A DNA stretch of 42,617 nt, taken from positions 1-42,617 of IMG/VR virus record IMGVR_UViG_3300048793_000048. One strand, given 5' to 3'. Both the position numbers and the translations under genes were made by a program. Origin of the DNA: a virus. Below, one piece after another: positions 1 to 8,142 of this stretch; positions within the stretch are counted from its first letter, which is position 1, and each line of letters opens with the position of its first letter. The notes under the pieces are model-generated. The model ran no database searches, was not told where the DNA came from, and saw only the letters and a program-made list of their open reading frames with translations.

Positions 1-140
1 CAGTGGTCGTGGCAACGAACCCACCGGACTCGGGGACCTGGACCGTGACGGCCCCTGCCGCAGTGGTCGTGGCAACGAACCCACCGGACTCGGGGACCTG
101 GACCGTGACGGCCCCTGCCGCAGTGAGGGTCGCGGTGAAG
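1..140. repeat. 60-bp coding tandem repeat at left edge
   Basis: Positions 1-60 and 61-120 are identical, and a diverged copy follows to about 140. The period is a multiple of three, so the repeat stays in frame with the leftward gene ending at the edge. The contig may stop here because an assembler could not resolve further copies. Confidence 0.9.
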
Positions 141-214
141 GCCCCCGACTCGGAGATGCCTGCGCCGGCACCCGCATATGGCGCACGCGCATAGGCGTTA
201 CCGCCGTAGCTCAT
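1..214 (-). CDS. Repeat-containing phage structural protein, partial at left edge
   Basis: An open leftward frame starts with ATG at 214 and runs off the window edge. The visible 71 codons begin MSYGGNAYARAPYAGAG and then enter 20-residue repeats containing VTVQVPESGGFVATT; two DNA copies are identical and a third, first copy is degenerate. The Gly/Thr/Val-rich repeats without Cys resemble extended fibre or surface-decoration proteins. It is the last visible gene of the leftward tail operon, 29 nt after the glycine-rich tail protein. Function is inferred only from position and composition; the C-terminus is not visible. No strong ribosome binding site precedes the ATG. Confidence 0.6.
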   Translation of the reverse strand, partial: MSYGGNAYARAPYAGAGAGISESGAFTATLTAAGAVTVQVPESGGFVATTTAAGAVTVQVPESGGFVATTT

Positions 215-243
215 GGCTTAGGTCCGCGAATAGATATGCAGCG

Positions 244-1383
244 TCACCATGCGACGATCACCAACAGTCCATCGCCGCCAATGCCGCCAGCCGAACCGGC
301 AGCACTGTCGTTACCGCCGCCGCCGCCTCCGCCCGAGCCCGTCCCCCCCGCGCCGCCGACCCCGGGTGAGCCTCCTCCGTTGGAGCCGCCGCCGCCACCA
401 CCGCCGGTCGAGACGTACGACTGCCCCGCCGAGGGGAGTACCCCGCCCGCGGTGCCAACGACACCCGCCGCTCCGCCCGCAGGAGCGGTCGCCTTGGGCT
501 GCACGGCGGGGACGCCACCGTTGCCCCCCGCGAATCCGCCCGTGCCGGGAAGTTCCGCGCCCCCGCCCCCGCCGCCGGAGGTGTAGATGCCGCGCGAGAG
601 GCCGGTCGACAGAGGCGCGCTCCCGGCTCCGGCAGATCCCCCCAAGCCACCAGCACCGCCCGGTGACTGCCCGTTCTGAGCAGGTTGCGCTATGTTGCCC
701 ATGTTGTAGAGCCCAGGGTTGCCGGGTGTCCCGCCCACAGCCACGCAATATGCGCTCGCCTCGGTGGAGTTCCCAAACCATGTGTCGCCCCCGACGATGC
801 CAATAATGCCGGATTGTCCAGCCACCGTTGCGCCCGCGCCGCCCGTGCCATGAGCGCCCACGCTGTAGGCGACCGTGGCACCGAGATCGGTGGCGCGAAA
901 GGTGACCCTGTTCACATCGCCGCCGTTGCCGCCGTTGCCGCCGTTCGCAGACGCGCCGTTCGTCGTGGACTTCGCGCCGCCCCCGCCGCCGCCGCCAGCG
1001 CCGACGCAGATCACCTCGACATGAGTGCAGCCGACCGGCTTTGTCCACGTCCCGGCACCTGTCGCGGTGATGACGGTGAGACTCACGAAGTCCGCGGAGG
1101 TGGGGGAATGGACCCATGCCGTCGCGGAGTGCGCGACACCTGTCGACCCCTCCCGCGCACGGGTGAACGTGCCGGTCGTCGCCCCCGATGTGAACGCCGT
1201 GAGGTAGACAACCTCTTCGTTGGCCGTATCGGGCTCAATGGTGAGTGCGTAATAGTCAGGCGAGACGATGGTGGCGAAGCCAGGGGCGGACGAGAAGGTC
1301 CCCGTGACCGTGGAGCCGTCCGCGAACGTGATCGGGTTGGTCGCCCCGAACGATGAGATGTTGTTCAGTCGGAGTCGGGCCAT
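244..1383 (-). CDS. Glycine-rich tail fibre / minor tail protein
   Basis: 379 aa. The N-terminus (about residues 1-110) has a pattern common in phage tail-tip proteins: a short beta-rich start (MARLRLNNISSF), then a segment on value/time columns typical of adhesin-fibre N-domains (EEVVYLTAFTSG). From about residue 120 the protein contains long Gly-rich runs (GAGGGGGGG, GGNGGNGG and similar), the glycine-rich domain found in receptor-binding tail proteins and collagen-like fibres. It ends with GGDGLLVIVAW, a closing beta-strand typical of these domains. A GAGGCGCC purine-rich site lies just upstream of the ATG. Likely role: adsorption fibre. Specific receptor unknown. Confidence 0.75.
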   Translation of the reverse strand: MARLRLNNISSFGATNPITFADGSTVTGTFSSAPGFATIVSPDYYALTIEPDTANEEVVYLTAFTSGATTGTFTRAREGSTGVAHSATAWVHSPTSADFVSLTVITATGAGTWTKPVGCTHVEVICVGAGGGGGGGAKSTTNGASANGGNGGNGGDVNRVTFRATDLGATVAYSVGAHGTGGAGATVAGQSGIIGIVGGDTWFGNSTEASAYCVAVGGTPGNPGLYNMGNIAQPAQNGQSPGGAGGLGGSAGAGSAPLSTGLSRGIYTSGGGGGGAELPGTGGFAGGNGGVPAVQPKATAPAGGAAGVVGTAGGVLPSAGQSYVSTGGGGGGGSNGGGSPGVGGAGGTGSGGGGGGGNDSAAGSAGGIGGDGLLVIVAW

Positions 1384-1394
1384 CGCTGGCGCCT

Positions 1395-1625
1395 CTACTC
1401 AGTCAGCGCAGGGATTCGCCCGGCTTGGCGGTACAGCACGGTCGTCTTGGCGTCCGTCTCCTCGAAGTGCTCGGGCCGGATCGCGGTCCAGTCCTCGTTC
1501 ACGTCATAGGTGGTGCCGTCGTCGAGTGTGACGGACCCCTTGATGGGGCCGGAGAAGAACAGCATCGTGCGTCCGGCCTCGACGTCGTCGGTCGGGTCGA
1601 GGACACCGTCCTCGCGGGTCTGCAC
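1395..1625 (-). CDS. Small hypothetical tail-region protein
   Basis: 76 aa from a GTG that overlaps the preceding TAG stop (TAGTG). The reading frame extends further upstream, but there it overlaps the 1625-2254 gene and its sequence is Arg/His-rich shadow, so the GTG is preferred. The product is acidic and mixed in composition: VQTREDGVLDPTDDVEAGRT, then segments such as MLFFSGPIKGSVTLDDG. It has no membrane segment or recognisable motif. Translational coupling to the neighbour suggests a tail-accessory protein. Function not recognised. Confidence 0.65.
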   Translation of the reverse strand: MQTREDGVLDPTDDVEAGRTMLFFSGPIKGSVTLDDGTTYDVNEDWTAIRPEHFEETDAKTTVLYRQAGRIPALTE

Positions 1626-2254
1626 TAGCCGGCTTCCGTGATCGTCACGGCGGCACTGGCAACGGCGACGGTGGCGCCGGCTGGGACCGCGATGGTGGTG
1701 AGGAGGATGCCGCAGAGGTAGGTCGTGGCCGTGCCACCGAGGATGCCACTCCAAAAGCCGAGGCCGAGCAGTGTTGCGATGGCCGGCGTGTTGACGAAGT
1801 TCTGCGCGTTGGTCGAGGTCTTGACGCCGCTCGATGGCGTGCCGAAGGTGATCGACTGGCGCACGTAGGCGTTGCCTCCGGCGCTGATCTCGGACGCGCC
1901 TGTCGTCACCGGGTCTGCGGAGTGCAGCGACATGTTGACGTTCCGTGTGAAGGTGTACGAGGATGTGGTGAGCGTGCCGAGCGTGCCGCCCGCGCCTTCG
2001 GCGGTCGTGCCTGCAGCGATCGTGACCACGACGGTGGCGCCATAGGCGGCGACCGCGGTGACGATGGCGTTGTGGACCGTGATGCCCGCGCCCGCCACGG
2101 TGTCGCCTGGGACGATGTCGGTCGCCTCCGACCCGGTGAACGTCAGCGTGGTCGTGGCGTTGGTCGCCGAGGCGGTGTGGGTGAAGGTGTACTGCGGGAT
2201 CAGGCGCTCGACCGCGGCGTTGGCCGCCGAGGCGCTCATGCGGGTCAGTGCCAT
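1625..2254 (-). CDS. Beta-rich tail/virion surface protein
   Basis: 209 aa, rich in Ala/Thr/Val/Gly with few charged residues, typical of phage structural beta-sandwich proteins. Residues about 20-100 carry an immunoglobulin-like pattern (TLTFTGSEATDIVPGDTVAG) similar in style to the insert in the major capsid protein of this phage. The C-terminal half contains NAYVRQSITFGTP and ends in hydrophobic strands. GAAAGGA lies 10 nt before the ATG. A GTTCAACCC element lies 32 nt upstream of the start, so the gene may open a transcription unit. Likely a virion decoration or tail protein; exact role unknown. Confidence 0.7.
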   Translation of the reverse strand: MALTRMSASAANAAVERLIPQYTFTHTASATNATTTLTFTGSEATDIVPGDTVAGAGITVHNAIVTAVAAYGATVVVTIAAGTTAEGAGGTLGTLTTSSYTFTRNVNMSLHSADPVTTGASEISAGGNAYVRQSITFGTPSSGVKTSTNAQNFVNTPAIATLLGLGFWSGILGGTATTYLCGILLTTIAVPAGATVAVASAAVTITEAG

Positions 2255-2286
2255 TCGGGGGATCCTTTCGGGGAAGGGCTAGGAGA

Positions 2287-2295
2287 GGGTTGAAC
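2287..2295 (-). promoter_or_regulatory. GTTCAACCC start-associated element (copy A)
   Basis: GTTCAACCC on the minus strand, preceded by TA to give TAGTTCAACCC, ends 32 nt upstream of the ATG at 2254. It lies just after the stop of the holin-like gene. See finding on the repeated element. Confidence 0.55.
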
Positions 2296-2298
2296 TAA

Positions 2299-2718
2299 TT
2301 AGGACGCGGCAGAGCGCCTCTCGGCAGCATGCTCGATGGCGACCCGTCCCTGTTCGATCGCGACGCGGTCGACTACATCGCGAGAGGTGTGGCCATCGTT
2401 AGGCTTGGAGTCTGCGACGAGCTGTGTGACCTGCTCGGCGATGGTCTCGAGGAGCGCCCCCTGCTCGCGCACCTGGATGATGAGTCCCTTGGGGGGAAAG
2501 GGGTTGAGCACGGTCGGAGAGGGGGTGCTCAGGACTCCCGCGATCGTCCCTATCAGGGCAGTGAGCTCCTCGAAGCGTCGGTCAGTGACCCTGGCGTGCT
2601 CGAAGTAGGAGCGGCCCTTGCCGAGGAAGTAGCCGCCGATAGCGAGGATCCCGACGACAAGCAGGCCGGCGATGACCTCGACGACGACGGTCGCCACGGG
2701 CGAGATCGCCGCGAGCAC
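2299..2718 (-). CDS. Holin-like membrane protein
   Basis: 139 aa from a GTG at 2718, chosen because AAGGAG lies just upstream and the preceding gene ends at 2720. The longer in-frame extension overlaps the peptidoglycan-binding gene and has an Arg/Ser-rich shadow composition. Residues about 5-33 form one clear transmembrane helix (VVVEVIAGLLVVGILAIGGY), followed by a basic stretch and a long hydrophilic cytoplasmic tail with coiled-coil character (TDRRFEELTALIGTIAG, LLETIAEQVTQLVAD). Position directly after the lysin and peptidoglycan-binding genes suggests a holin or other lysis-timing protein. The single helix and long tail would also fit a generic membrane-anchored phage protein. Confidence 0.65.
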   Translation of the reverse strand: MLAAISPVATVVVEVIAGLLVVGILAIGGYFLGKGRSYFEHARVTDRRFEELTALIGTIAGVLSTPSPTVLNPFPPKGLIIQVREQGALLETIAEQVTQLVADSKPNDGHTSRDVVDRVAIEQGRVAIEHAAERRSAAS

Positions 2719-2719
2719 C

Positions 2720-3022
2720 TCACGGCTCCTTTTGCAGGAGCGCCGACCACGTCTCGAGGCCGCAGAGGCCATCGATGGTGATCTTCGCGCGCCGCTGGAA
2801 CTCCTTGACTGCGTTGTAGGTGGCGCCGTCGTAGCGCCCATGACAGACGAGGCCATGACCGGAGAGTCCGAGGTTGTCGAGCTTGTGCTGCAGGAACTCG
2901 ATGTCAGTGCCGTGGGCGCCGAGGCCGAGCACCTTCGCGGGGTTGGACGGGCGAAACGCGGTGAAGCCCATGTTGGTGTGCGCGACCGGAGGCCAAGGAC
3001 GCACGGGCTCCTGCGCTGCCAT
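2720..3022 (-). CDS. Peptidoglycan-binding domain protein
   Basis: 100 aa. Residues about 30-98 match the PG_binding_1 fold pattern: VLGLGAHGTDIEFLQHKLDN, then GRYDGATYNAVKEFQRRAK and IDGLCGLETWSALL. These give the family hallmarks: paired helices, the YDGATYNAVKEFQ repeat and the final G-xx-TW. No catalytic domain is present. It lies just downstream of the Cys-His lysin and may supply the cell-wall targeting that endolysins usually carry in the same chain. There is no ribosome binding site, but a GTTCAACCC element lies 31 nt upstream of the ATG. Confidence 0.85.
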   Translation of the reverse strand: MAAQEPVRPWPPVAHTNMGFTAFRPSNPAKVLGLGAHGTDIEFLQHKLDNLGLSGHGLVCHGRYDGATYNAVKEFQRRAKITIDGLCGLETWSALLQKEP

Positions 3023-3053
3023 GGCGCGACGATGGCAGATCGGGTGCTGGGGT

Positions 3054-3062
3054 GGGTTGAAC
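3054..3062 (-). promoter_or_regulatory. GTTCAACCC start-associated element (copy B)
   Basis: The element sits directly at the TAG stop of the lysin gene and ends 31 nt upstream of the peptidoglycan-binding gene start. No Shine-Dalgarno is visible between element and ATG. Confidence 0.55.
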
Positions 3063-3817
3063 TATCGAACCCCTAGATGGAGCCACGTCTCGGCCGCGAC
3101 GATGGGGTCACGGACGAGCCCCTCACGGACCTTGTAGCGGATGACATGGTTCCGCGTGAAGTGCCCATAGCCGCCGAGCGGGGCGAACAGCGGTGGCATG
3201 ATCCCCGCCGTGTTCAGCAAACGACGCAGGTAGACAACCCACTCATAGGGGCACGGCTGCCCGGGCTGGAGCGTCGGCGTCGGACCGTGAGGACGTGCCG
3301 CCGCGCCGAGGTGCCACGCGACCGAGTCCACGACGAGCGGCGGGTCCGGGATCGTGATCGCGGTGAGGTCGAAGCGCAGATAGGTCGGCGTGCGGCCGTC
3401 CTGGCTGACGTAGACGAGGCATGGGCAACCCTGCTGGCCGAACGAGCTCGTCAGCGGGCCTCGAGGATCACCGACGCCGACGATGACGGCGGTGTGCTGG
3501 TTCGAGAGCGGGCCGAAGGCGTCATAGACAACGGTGTCGCCGGGAATGACCTTGGCAACGGGGATCTCCGTGCCCGTCGCGGTGAGGCTCTGGGTGTTCC
3601 CATAGGGCAACGCCCATCCGAGTCCACATGGATCGAACTTGCATCCCGCGCACCAGTGGAGATAGCGGACGTACCACGAGCAGTCGCCCTTGAACGTCCA
3701 GACGACGGTGCGCGAGGTGAAAATCGGCAGCGGCCGGACCTCGTCGTAAGTGAATGTCGCAGCGTGGCTCGGCCCCTCTTGGGCGAGTCGTACCAGCTCG
3801 TTACGGGCATCAGTCAT
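3062..3817 (-). CDS. Endolysin, CHAP/NlpC-P60-type Cys-His peptidase
   Basis: 251 aa. The catalytic layout of a papain-like cell-wall peptidase is visible: KGDCSWYVRYLHW with Cys46 at the start of a helix, then IPGDTVVYDAFGPLSNQHTA with His108 followed by a hydrophobic strand (VIVGVGD). The spacing and the PGD-before-His motif are those of CHAP and NlpC/P60 domains in actinophage lysins. The region after about residue 175 (LQPGQPCPYEWVVYLRRLL) is Pro/aromatic-rich and may bind wall. A GGATCC-type purine site precedes the ATG. It starts the lysis cassette (lysin, peptidoglycan-binding protein, membrane protein). Bond specificity (amidase or endopeptidase) cannot be read from the sequence. Confidence 0.8.
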   Translation of the reverse strand: MTDARNELVRLAQEGPSHAATFTYDEVRPLPIFTSRTVVWTFKGDCSWYVRYLHWCAGCKFDPCGLGWALPYGNTQSLTATGTEIPVAKVIPGDTVVYDAFGPLSNQHTAVIVGVGDPRGPLTSSFGQQGCPCLVYVSQDGRTPTYLRFDLTAITIPDPPLVVDSVAWHLGAAARPHGPTPTLQPGQPCPYEWVVYLRRLLNTAGIMPPLFAPLGGYGHFTRNHVIRYKVREGLVRDPIVAAETWLHLGVR

Positions 3818-3838
3818 GGGGGGGATCCTATCACCGGG

Positions 3839-6718
3839 TCATCTCCAAAATGGAACATAGATGCGATTCCCGTTGTTGTCAAGTTGCCGCAGCCATCCCG
3901 CCTGCCCGGAGCCCGCAGTGATGCCCGCCGTGTTCCCCATCGTCGCCGCGGCGCTGGACCCAAGCCCTAGCATCGATGGTCCCCCTGACATGCGATAGAC
4001 GGCCCCGTGGAACTGCCCATTCGCCTCAGTGATCGCACAGAACCCGTCGAACGTGACGTTGCCCTGCGTGCCAGCGGGGTTTGAGGCGGTGTTCACCTCG
4101 ACCTGATAGATCGGGGTGTCCTGCGGGACGACGCCCGAGATGGTGGTGTCCCAGAGCGCCAGTCCGCCCGCCTTGACACCCTGCCGCGCATTGAAGATGC
4201 AGGTTCGGCCGCTGCCGTCCTCGCCAGTGAGCCGCAGATAGCCCGAGTAGTAGGTCGAGTCGGCTGCATTAAGGGATCCGATCGATGCTGTGTGCGCACC
4301 GAGCTCGATGCCCATGCAGGTCAGGTGCACGCTGGATGGTGTGGAGAACGCTTGCGTGGCCCGAAACGCCTGCGTATAGAGGGTCTGTCGTCCGGTCGCA
4401 GTGGCGTCGAGGAGCTGTGCGCCCGAGCCGTCACGCGCCTCGGCGATGACGACCTGATCCCAGACGTTCGAGGCGTCGCGGATCCTGATGGGCTGGCCGT
4501 CATAGATCGTGGTGGTGGTCGAGATCGAATTGGTCTGCGGCGACGAGTTGTTGTTGTTCGCCGCCTCAAAGGTGATGCTGGTGTAGTTGTTGCCGGGGTG
4601 GAATGCGTTGCCAGCGTCAGCGCCGCCTAGATCAACAAGCGGATCGGTGCCGTTGGTCGAGGCCGTCAGCCGAAGGTTGGTGTGGAACTGGGCCTCGGCG
4701 TCCACCCAGCATTGGTAGAAGGTAATCGGCGTGAACGCATAGGCCATGCCGTCTGAGAACACGGCGCCTGACACGCCCTGCTGATTCACCGTGACGCTGT
4801 TGGCCGGTGTCAGCGACGGGGTGAGGACCGGATAGTAAATCTCGTTGTAGGTGTTGTTCGATGCATAGCTGTCCTGATTAGCCGTGTAGACGCCGAGACT
4901 CGTGCCCTGCGATCCCCAGAACTGGGGATTGGCGAAGTAGACGGCATTGACTGCGAATGCGGTGACAATGTTGACGATTGGGATGCGCGTGAACGCTCCG
5001 ATCTCCATGCCGATCTGACCCGCCGCCAGACCGCGCAGGTAGATGCGCCCGATCTTCGCACCCTGGAACGATGCGTTGCCATTGCCAGTGATGCGGAGAC
5101 ATCGGTCGTTATTGGAGAAGTACGACCCGTTCTCGATGGTGAGATCCTCGGTGAACCCCCCATCGACACCGGACCCCGAGAACCCAGTCGTCGCGATCAT
5201 TCCGAAGGACGGCTGCGCCTTCATGCTGCAGGTCGCAGCAGCCGTGAAGGCACCCAGCGCATAGCTCGTGGCATTACCGCAGGCCGTCACGCTCGCGGTC
5301 GTGTAGAGGGGGCCTGCTCCGAGGCCGGTGACGATGAATCGCTGGGCGTATGTCGTCCCGCTAATGACCTGGCGCAGGGTGAGCGCATCGCCCACGACGA
5401 GGGGAACGGCGTTTGTCCATGTCAGCGAGGTGATCGTCACGTTCGTCGGCATGGTACCCATCGCGGTGCTGTTGTAAAAGGTCAGGGCTCCCGGGGTGCG
5501 GATGCGGTAGCCGGTATGGTTCATGATCCCGACCTTGAAGGTTCCGAAGTTGCCGGGACCGAAGAAGATCCCGCCCGAGCCCGGAGGCGCGTGCGTGCCG
5601 TCGATCGTCACGCCGCAGATCGAGGTGGCTTGTGTCATTGCCGACTTCCAGAACGGCTCCTCTGTCCCCGCGGCGCCGATGGACACCTGGCCGCCCGCCC
5701 CCGCGCTTCCTGGCGTCGCGGCATTCGTGATCGTGAACACGGTTGAACTCGTGACCGACGCCACCGTCCATGTCCCATTGTAGGCGGCGACAGGTGAGCC
5801 GGCGATGGTGATCGTCCTTGCTGCGACGGCATAGTTCGGCTGGCTCGTGGTGACCGTCCATGTTCCACTGCCCGCCGTGATCGACGCGATGGTGACGCCG
5901 CCGATCCAGTAGGTCGGATCCTGTATCTGGACGTTGAACATGAAGCCCGGGATGTGGTTGGTATTGTCTGCCCACCACAGACGCGATCGACCCCAGACGC
6001 CCTCGACGAAGAGGTTGTTGGTGAGGGTCGTAAATATGGGCCCCGTCCCTCCCGTGAGCCCTGTCGGGTCGATCATGAAATCGCCGGGGGGGATGAAGAA
6101 TACGCCTTTGGCCGCCATGCAGGCTTGCGCGCAGGCGTAGAACGCTGCGTTGTTCGTCGCGAGATGCTGCGGCGTGTTGTTGAAACAGTCCGCTGCTACC
6201 TCGCTGACCGCGCCCCACTGTGCATCTACCGGATTGAACACGCCACGGGCCGCCATCGCGGTCGCTATCTGCCCCGGGACTCCCGAGGCCACGGCACCGG
6301 CCGCCCCGTAGGAGTCGAAGGAGAAGGGGGCCACGCCCACTACCGGGTCGGCAACCGTGCCGCTGATGTCGATGTCCGCACCTGGGAGGACCTCGAACAC
6401 GCCGCCCCCCCCACCACCTCCTCCGCCGCCGCCTCCTCCACCGGAGCCGCCCGCAGTGCCGGCAGAACCCAGCACCATCAGTTGCCTGTTGAAACGAACG
6501 ACCGCGACGCGGTCGCCGACGACGGGGAGGTACGACGAGAGGGCGTAGGCGGCGGTCGGCGAGGGCGCGATGTCGAGGATCACCTCGAGCGGCGTCGTCG
6601 AGAAGATCGTCCCCAGCACGACTGTGTGAGAGTCGCGCTGCATCTGCTTGCTGACGAGCTTGCGGATGGCCGCGACCGTGCGCATCGTGTCGACGAGCTC
6701 GTTGGAGTCACCGTTCAT
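3839..6718 (-). CDS. Tail spike / receptor-binding protein with beta-helix
   Basis: 959 aa from the ATG that overlaps the upstream stop (ATGA); GGAGAGGAG lies just upstream. Residues about 1-90 form a small virion-attachment domain. A run of Gly (about residues 95-112) follows as a flexible linker. From about residue 160 the pattern is that of right-handed beta-helix proteins: FNPVDAQWGAVSEVAADCF, AFYACAQACMAAKGVFFIPP (the family's FPPGxY-like entry), then repeated strands with NNLFVEGVWG, TICGVTIDGT and GSYFSNNDRCLRITGNG. Such modules bind or degrade surface glycans as spikes. The C-terminal third carries more beta-sandwich sequence. Whether it has lyase or hydrolase activity is unknown. Confidence 0.8.
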   Translation of the reverse strand: MNGDSNELVDTMRTVAAIRKLVSKQMQRDSHTVVLGTIFSTTPLEVILDIAPSPTAAYALSSYLPVVGDRVAVVRFNRQLMVLGSAGTAGGSGGGGGGGGGGGGGGVFEVLPGADIDISGTVADPVVGVAPFSFDSYGAAGAVASGVPGQIATAMAARGVFNPVDAQWGAVSEVAADCFNNTPQHLATNNAAFYACAQACMAAKGVFFIPPGDFMIDPTGLTGGTGPIFTTLTNNLFVEGVWGRSRLWWADNTNHIPGFMFNVQIQDPTYWIGGVTIASITAGSGTWTVTTSQPNYAVAARTITIAGSPVAAYNGTWTVASVTSSTVFTITNAATPGSAGAGGQVSIGAAGTEEPFWKSAMTQATSICGVTIDGTHAPPGSGGIFFGPGNFGTFKVGIMNHTGYRIRTPGALTFYNSTAMGTMPTNVTITSLTWTNAVPLVVGDALTLRQVISGTTYAQRFIVTGLGAGPLYTTASVTACGNATSYALGAFTAAATCSMKAQPSFGMIATTGFSGSGVDGGFTEDLTIENGSYFSNNDRCLRITGNGNASFQGAKIGRIYLRGLAAGQIGMEIGAFTRIPIVNIVTAFAVNAVYFANPQFWGSQGTSLGVYTANQDSYASNNTYNEIYYPVLTPSLTPANSVTVNQQGVSGAVFSDGMAYAFTPITFYQCWVDAEAQFHTNLRLTASTNGTDPLVDLGGADAGNAFHPGNNYTSITFEAANNNNSSPQTNSISTTTTIYDGQPIRIRDASNVWDQVVIAEARDGSGAQLLDATATGRQTLYTQAFRATQAFSTPSSVHLTCMGIELGAHTASIGSLNAADSTYYSGYLRLTGEDGSGRTCIFNARQGVKAGGLALWDTTISGVVPQDTPIYQVEVNTASNPAGTQGNVTFDGFCAITEANGQFHGAVYRMSGGPSMLGLGSSAAATMGNTAGITAGSGQAGWLRQLDNNGNRIYVPFWR

Positions 6719-8142
6719 TCCGTGCTCCTCTCCCACACGCCGTCTTGCAGCGTCCAGAACCCGCGGCCGTCACGAGTGAGCCGCCAGTTGTTGCCGAACC
6801 GCCCGCCGCCCCCTCCCCCGAAATAGCCGAAGCCACCGAAGCCCGGGGCAGCGCCGCCGAAGCCAGCACCGGGGAATCCGAACGGGGAGGCGCCCGTGGC
6901 GCCTCCCGAGTAGCCCGAGAATGTGAAGTTGCTGAACGAGAAGTTGCCGTTGTAGATGGGCGAGGTCGGAGCGACCGCCGCGAGCGAGGGCGTGTCGCCG
7001 ATCGACGAGAGGTACTCGAGGGACGCGCCCATGGGGACCGCCGTCAGGGCCTCGGGAACGATGTCGAGGGGGATCGTGAGCTGCTGGACGATGAAGGTGC
7101 CGCGGATGCCTGTCGCCACGTTGTAGACGAAGATCAGGTCGTAGGGACGCAGGAAGGGCACGGGGACGATGTCTGCCGCGATGACGCGGTTGAGGCCGAG
7201 CACCTGTGGCAGCGCGATCCTGGCAGCATTACGACACTGGGCTGACGTCGTGGCGATGGAGTCCTGCAGCGGCGGCGCAGGGCGGAAGCCATAGGGACCG
7301 AGCGCGTAGGTGTCGCTGCGCGGGTTCATGTCGTAGGCATAGCCGGAGATCGTGGTGTTCCCGTTGAGCGACGTGCCGGTCACGATGATGCCGTTGTAGC
7401 CGGGATTGGACGACTTGCTCCGTGATATCTTCACGGCGAGGCTCTTGGCGCCATCCACGAGGGCCAGCACCGTCGCATGGCCCCCCTCGGAGGGCGAGGG
7501 ACGCGCGACGAACGCACCGACCGGGTCGAAGTAGCAGATGAACCCCGCGCTCGCGCAGAGCGAGACGATCTGCTGCCACGGGTCGTCGCCGGGGGAATAG
7601 ACCTGCAGCGCAACCGTGGCGTCGGTGCCCGAAATCTTGACCTGCGTGCGCTGGCTCAGCCATGGCGCCTGCTTGGTGAGGATGCCGCGCACCGCTTGCT
7701 CGACGGGGGTGCCGTTCGAAATGTTGTAGGTGTCGTCGAACAGGGCGCTGCTGATTCTGCCCGAGCGGTCGGTGCCCGTGATGGTGTAGATCGGGCCGGG
7801 GGCCGTGCTGTCGGTAGCGTCATCGACACTGTCGATCCAGAACACGCCAGCGGGCCAGAGGTAGGAGCCATTGTCAAGCACATAGCCGGTCATGATCTGC
7901 AGCTCGGTCCCGATCTTGAGGACCGCGTTGGTCCCCTCACCCGCAAGCTGACCGGAGTCGTCGATGCAGCTGAACGAGATCGTCCCCATGTTCTCGGCCG
8001 TGACGTCGTAGGTGATCGCCCCACCGGGGAGGATCTCCTTGAGCAGCGCATAGGGCAGCCCGTCATCGTTGAGGACGAGCACCTGTGTGACGTAGTTGAA
8101 CGACTTGGTCTGGATGGGCGGCGGAGCCGCCAGCTTGGTCAC
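6715..8142 (-). CDS. Minor tail protein, baseplate-hub-like
   Basis: 475 aa from a GTG overlapping the previous TGA (GTGA); upstream codons in this frame overlap the neighbour and look like shadow. Residues about 10-130 form a beta-rich domain (TQVLVLNDDGLPYALLKEIL). The central part contains YTITGTDRSGRISSALFDD, VEQAVRGILTKQAPW and PWQQIVSLCASAGFICYFDP. This follows the late-control/baseplate-hub pattern in which a small fold plus two helical segments join the tail tip. The C-terminus is low-complexity Gly/Phe-rich (FGFPGAGFGGAAPGFGG), an extension often seen in tail-tip proteins. It lies between the distal tail protein candidate and the spike. Confidence 0.7.
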   Translation of the reverse strand: MTKLAAPPPIQTKSFNYVTQVLVLNDDGLPYALLKEILPGGAITYDVTAENMGTISFSCIDDSGQLAGEGTNAVLKIGTELQIMTGYVLDNGSYLWPAGVFWIDSVDDATDSTAPGPIYTITGTDRSGRISSALFDDTYNISNGTPVEQAVRGILTKQAPWLSQRTQVKISGTDATVALQVYSPGDDPWQQIVSLCASAGFICYFDPVGAFVARPSPSEGGHATVLALVDGAKSLAVKISRSKSSNPGYNGIIVTGTSLNGNTTISGYAYDMNPRSDTYALGPYGFRPAPPLQDSIATTSAQCRNAARIALPQVLGLNRVIAADIVPVPFLRPYDLIFVYNVATGIRGTFIVQQLTIPLDIVPEALTAVPMGASLEYLSSIGDTPSLAAVAPTSPIYNGNFSFSNFTFSGYSGGATGASPFGFPGAGFGGAAPGFGGFGYFGGGGGGRFGNNWRLTRDGRGFWTLQDGVWERSTE

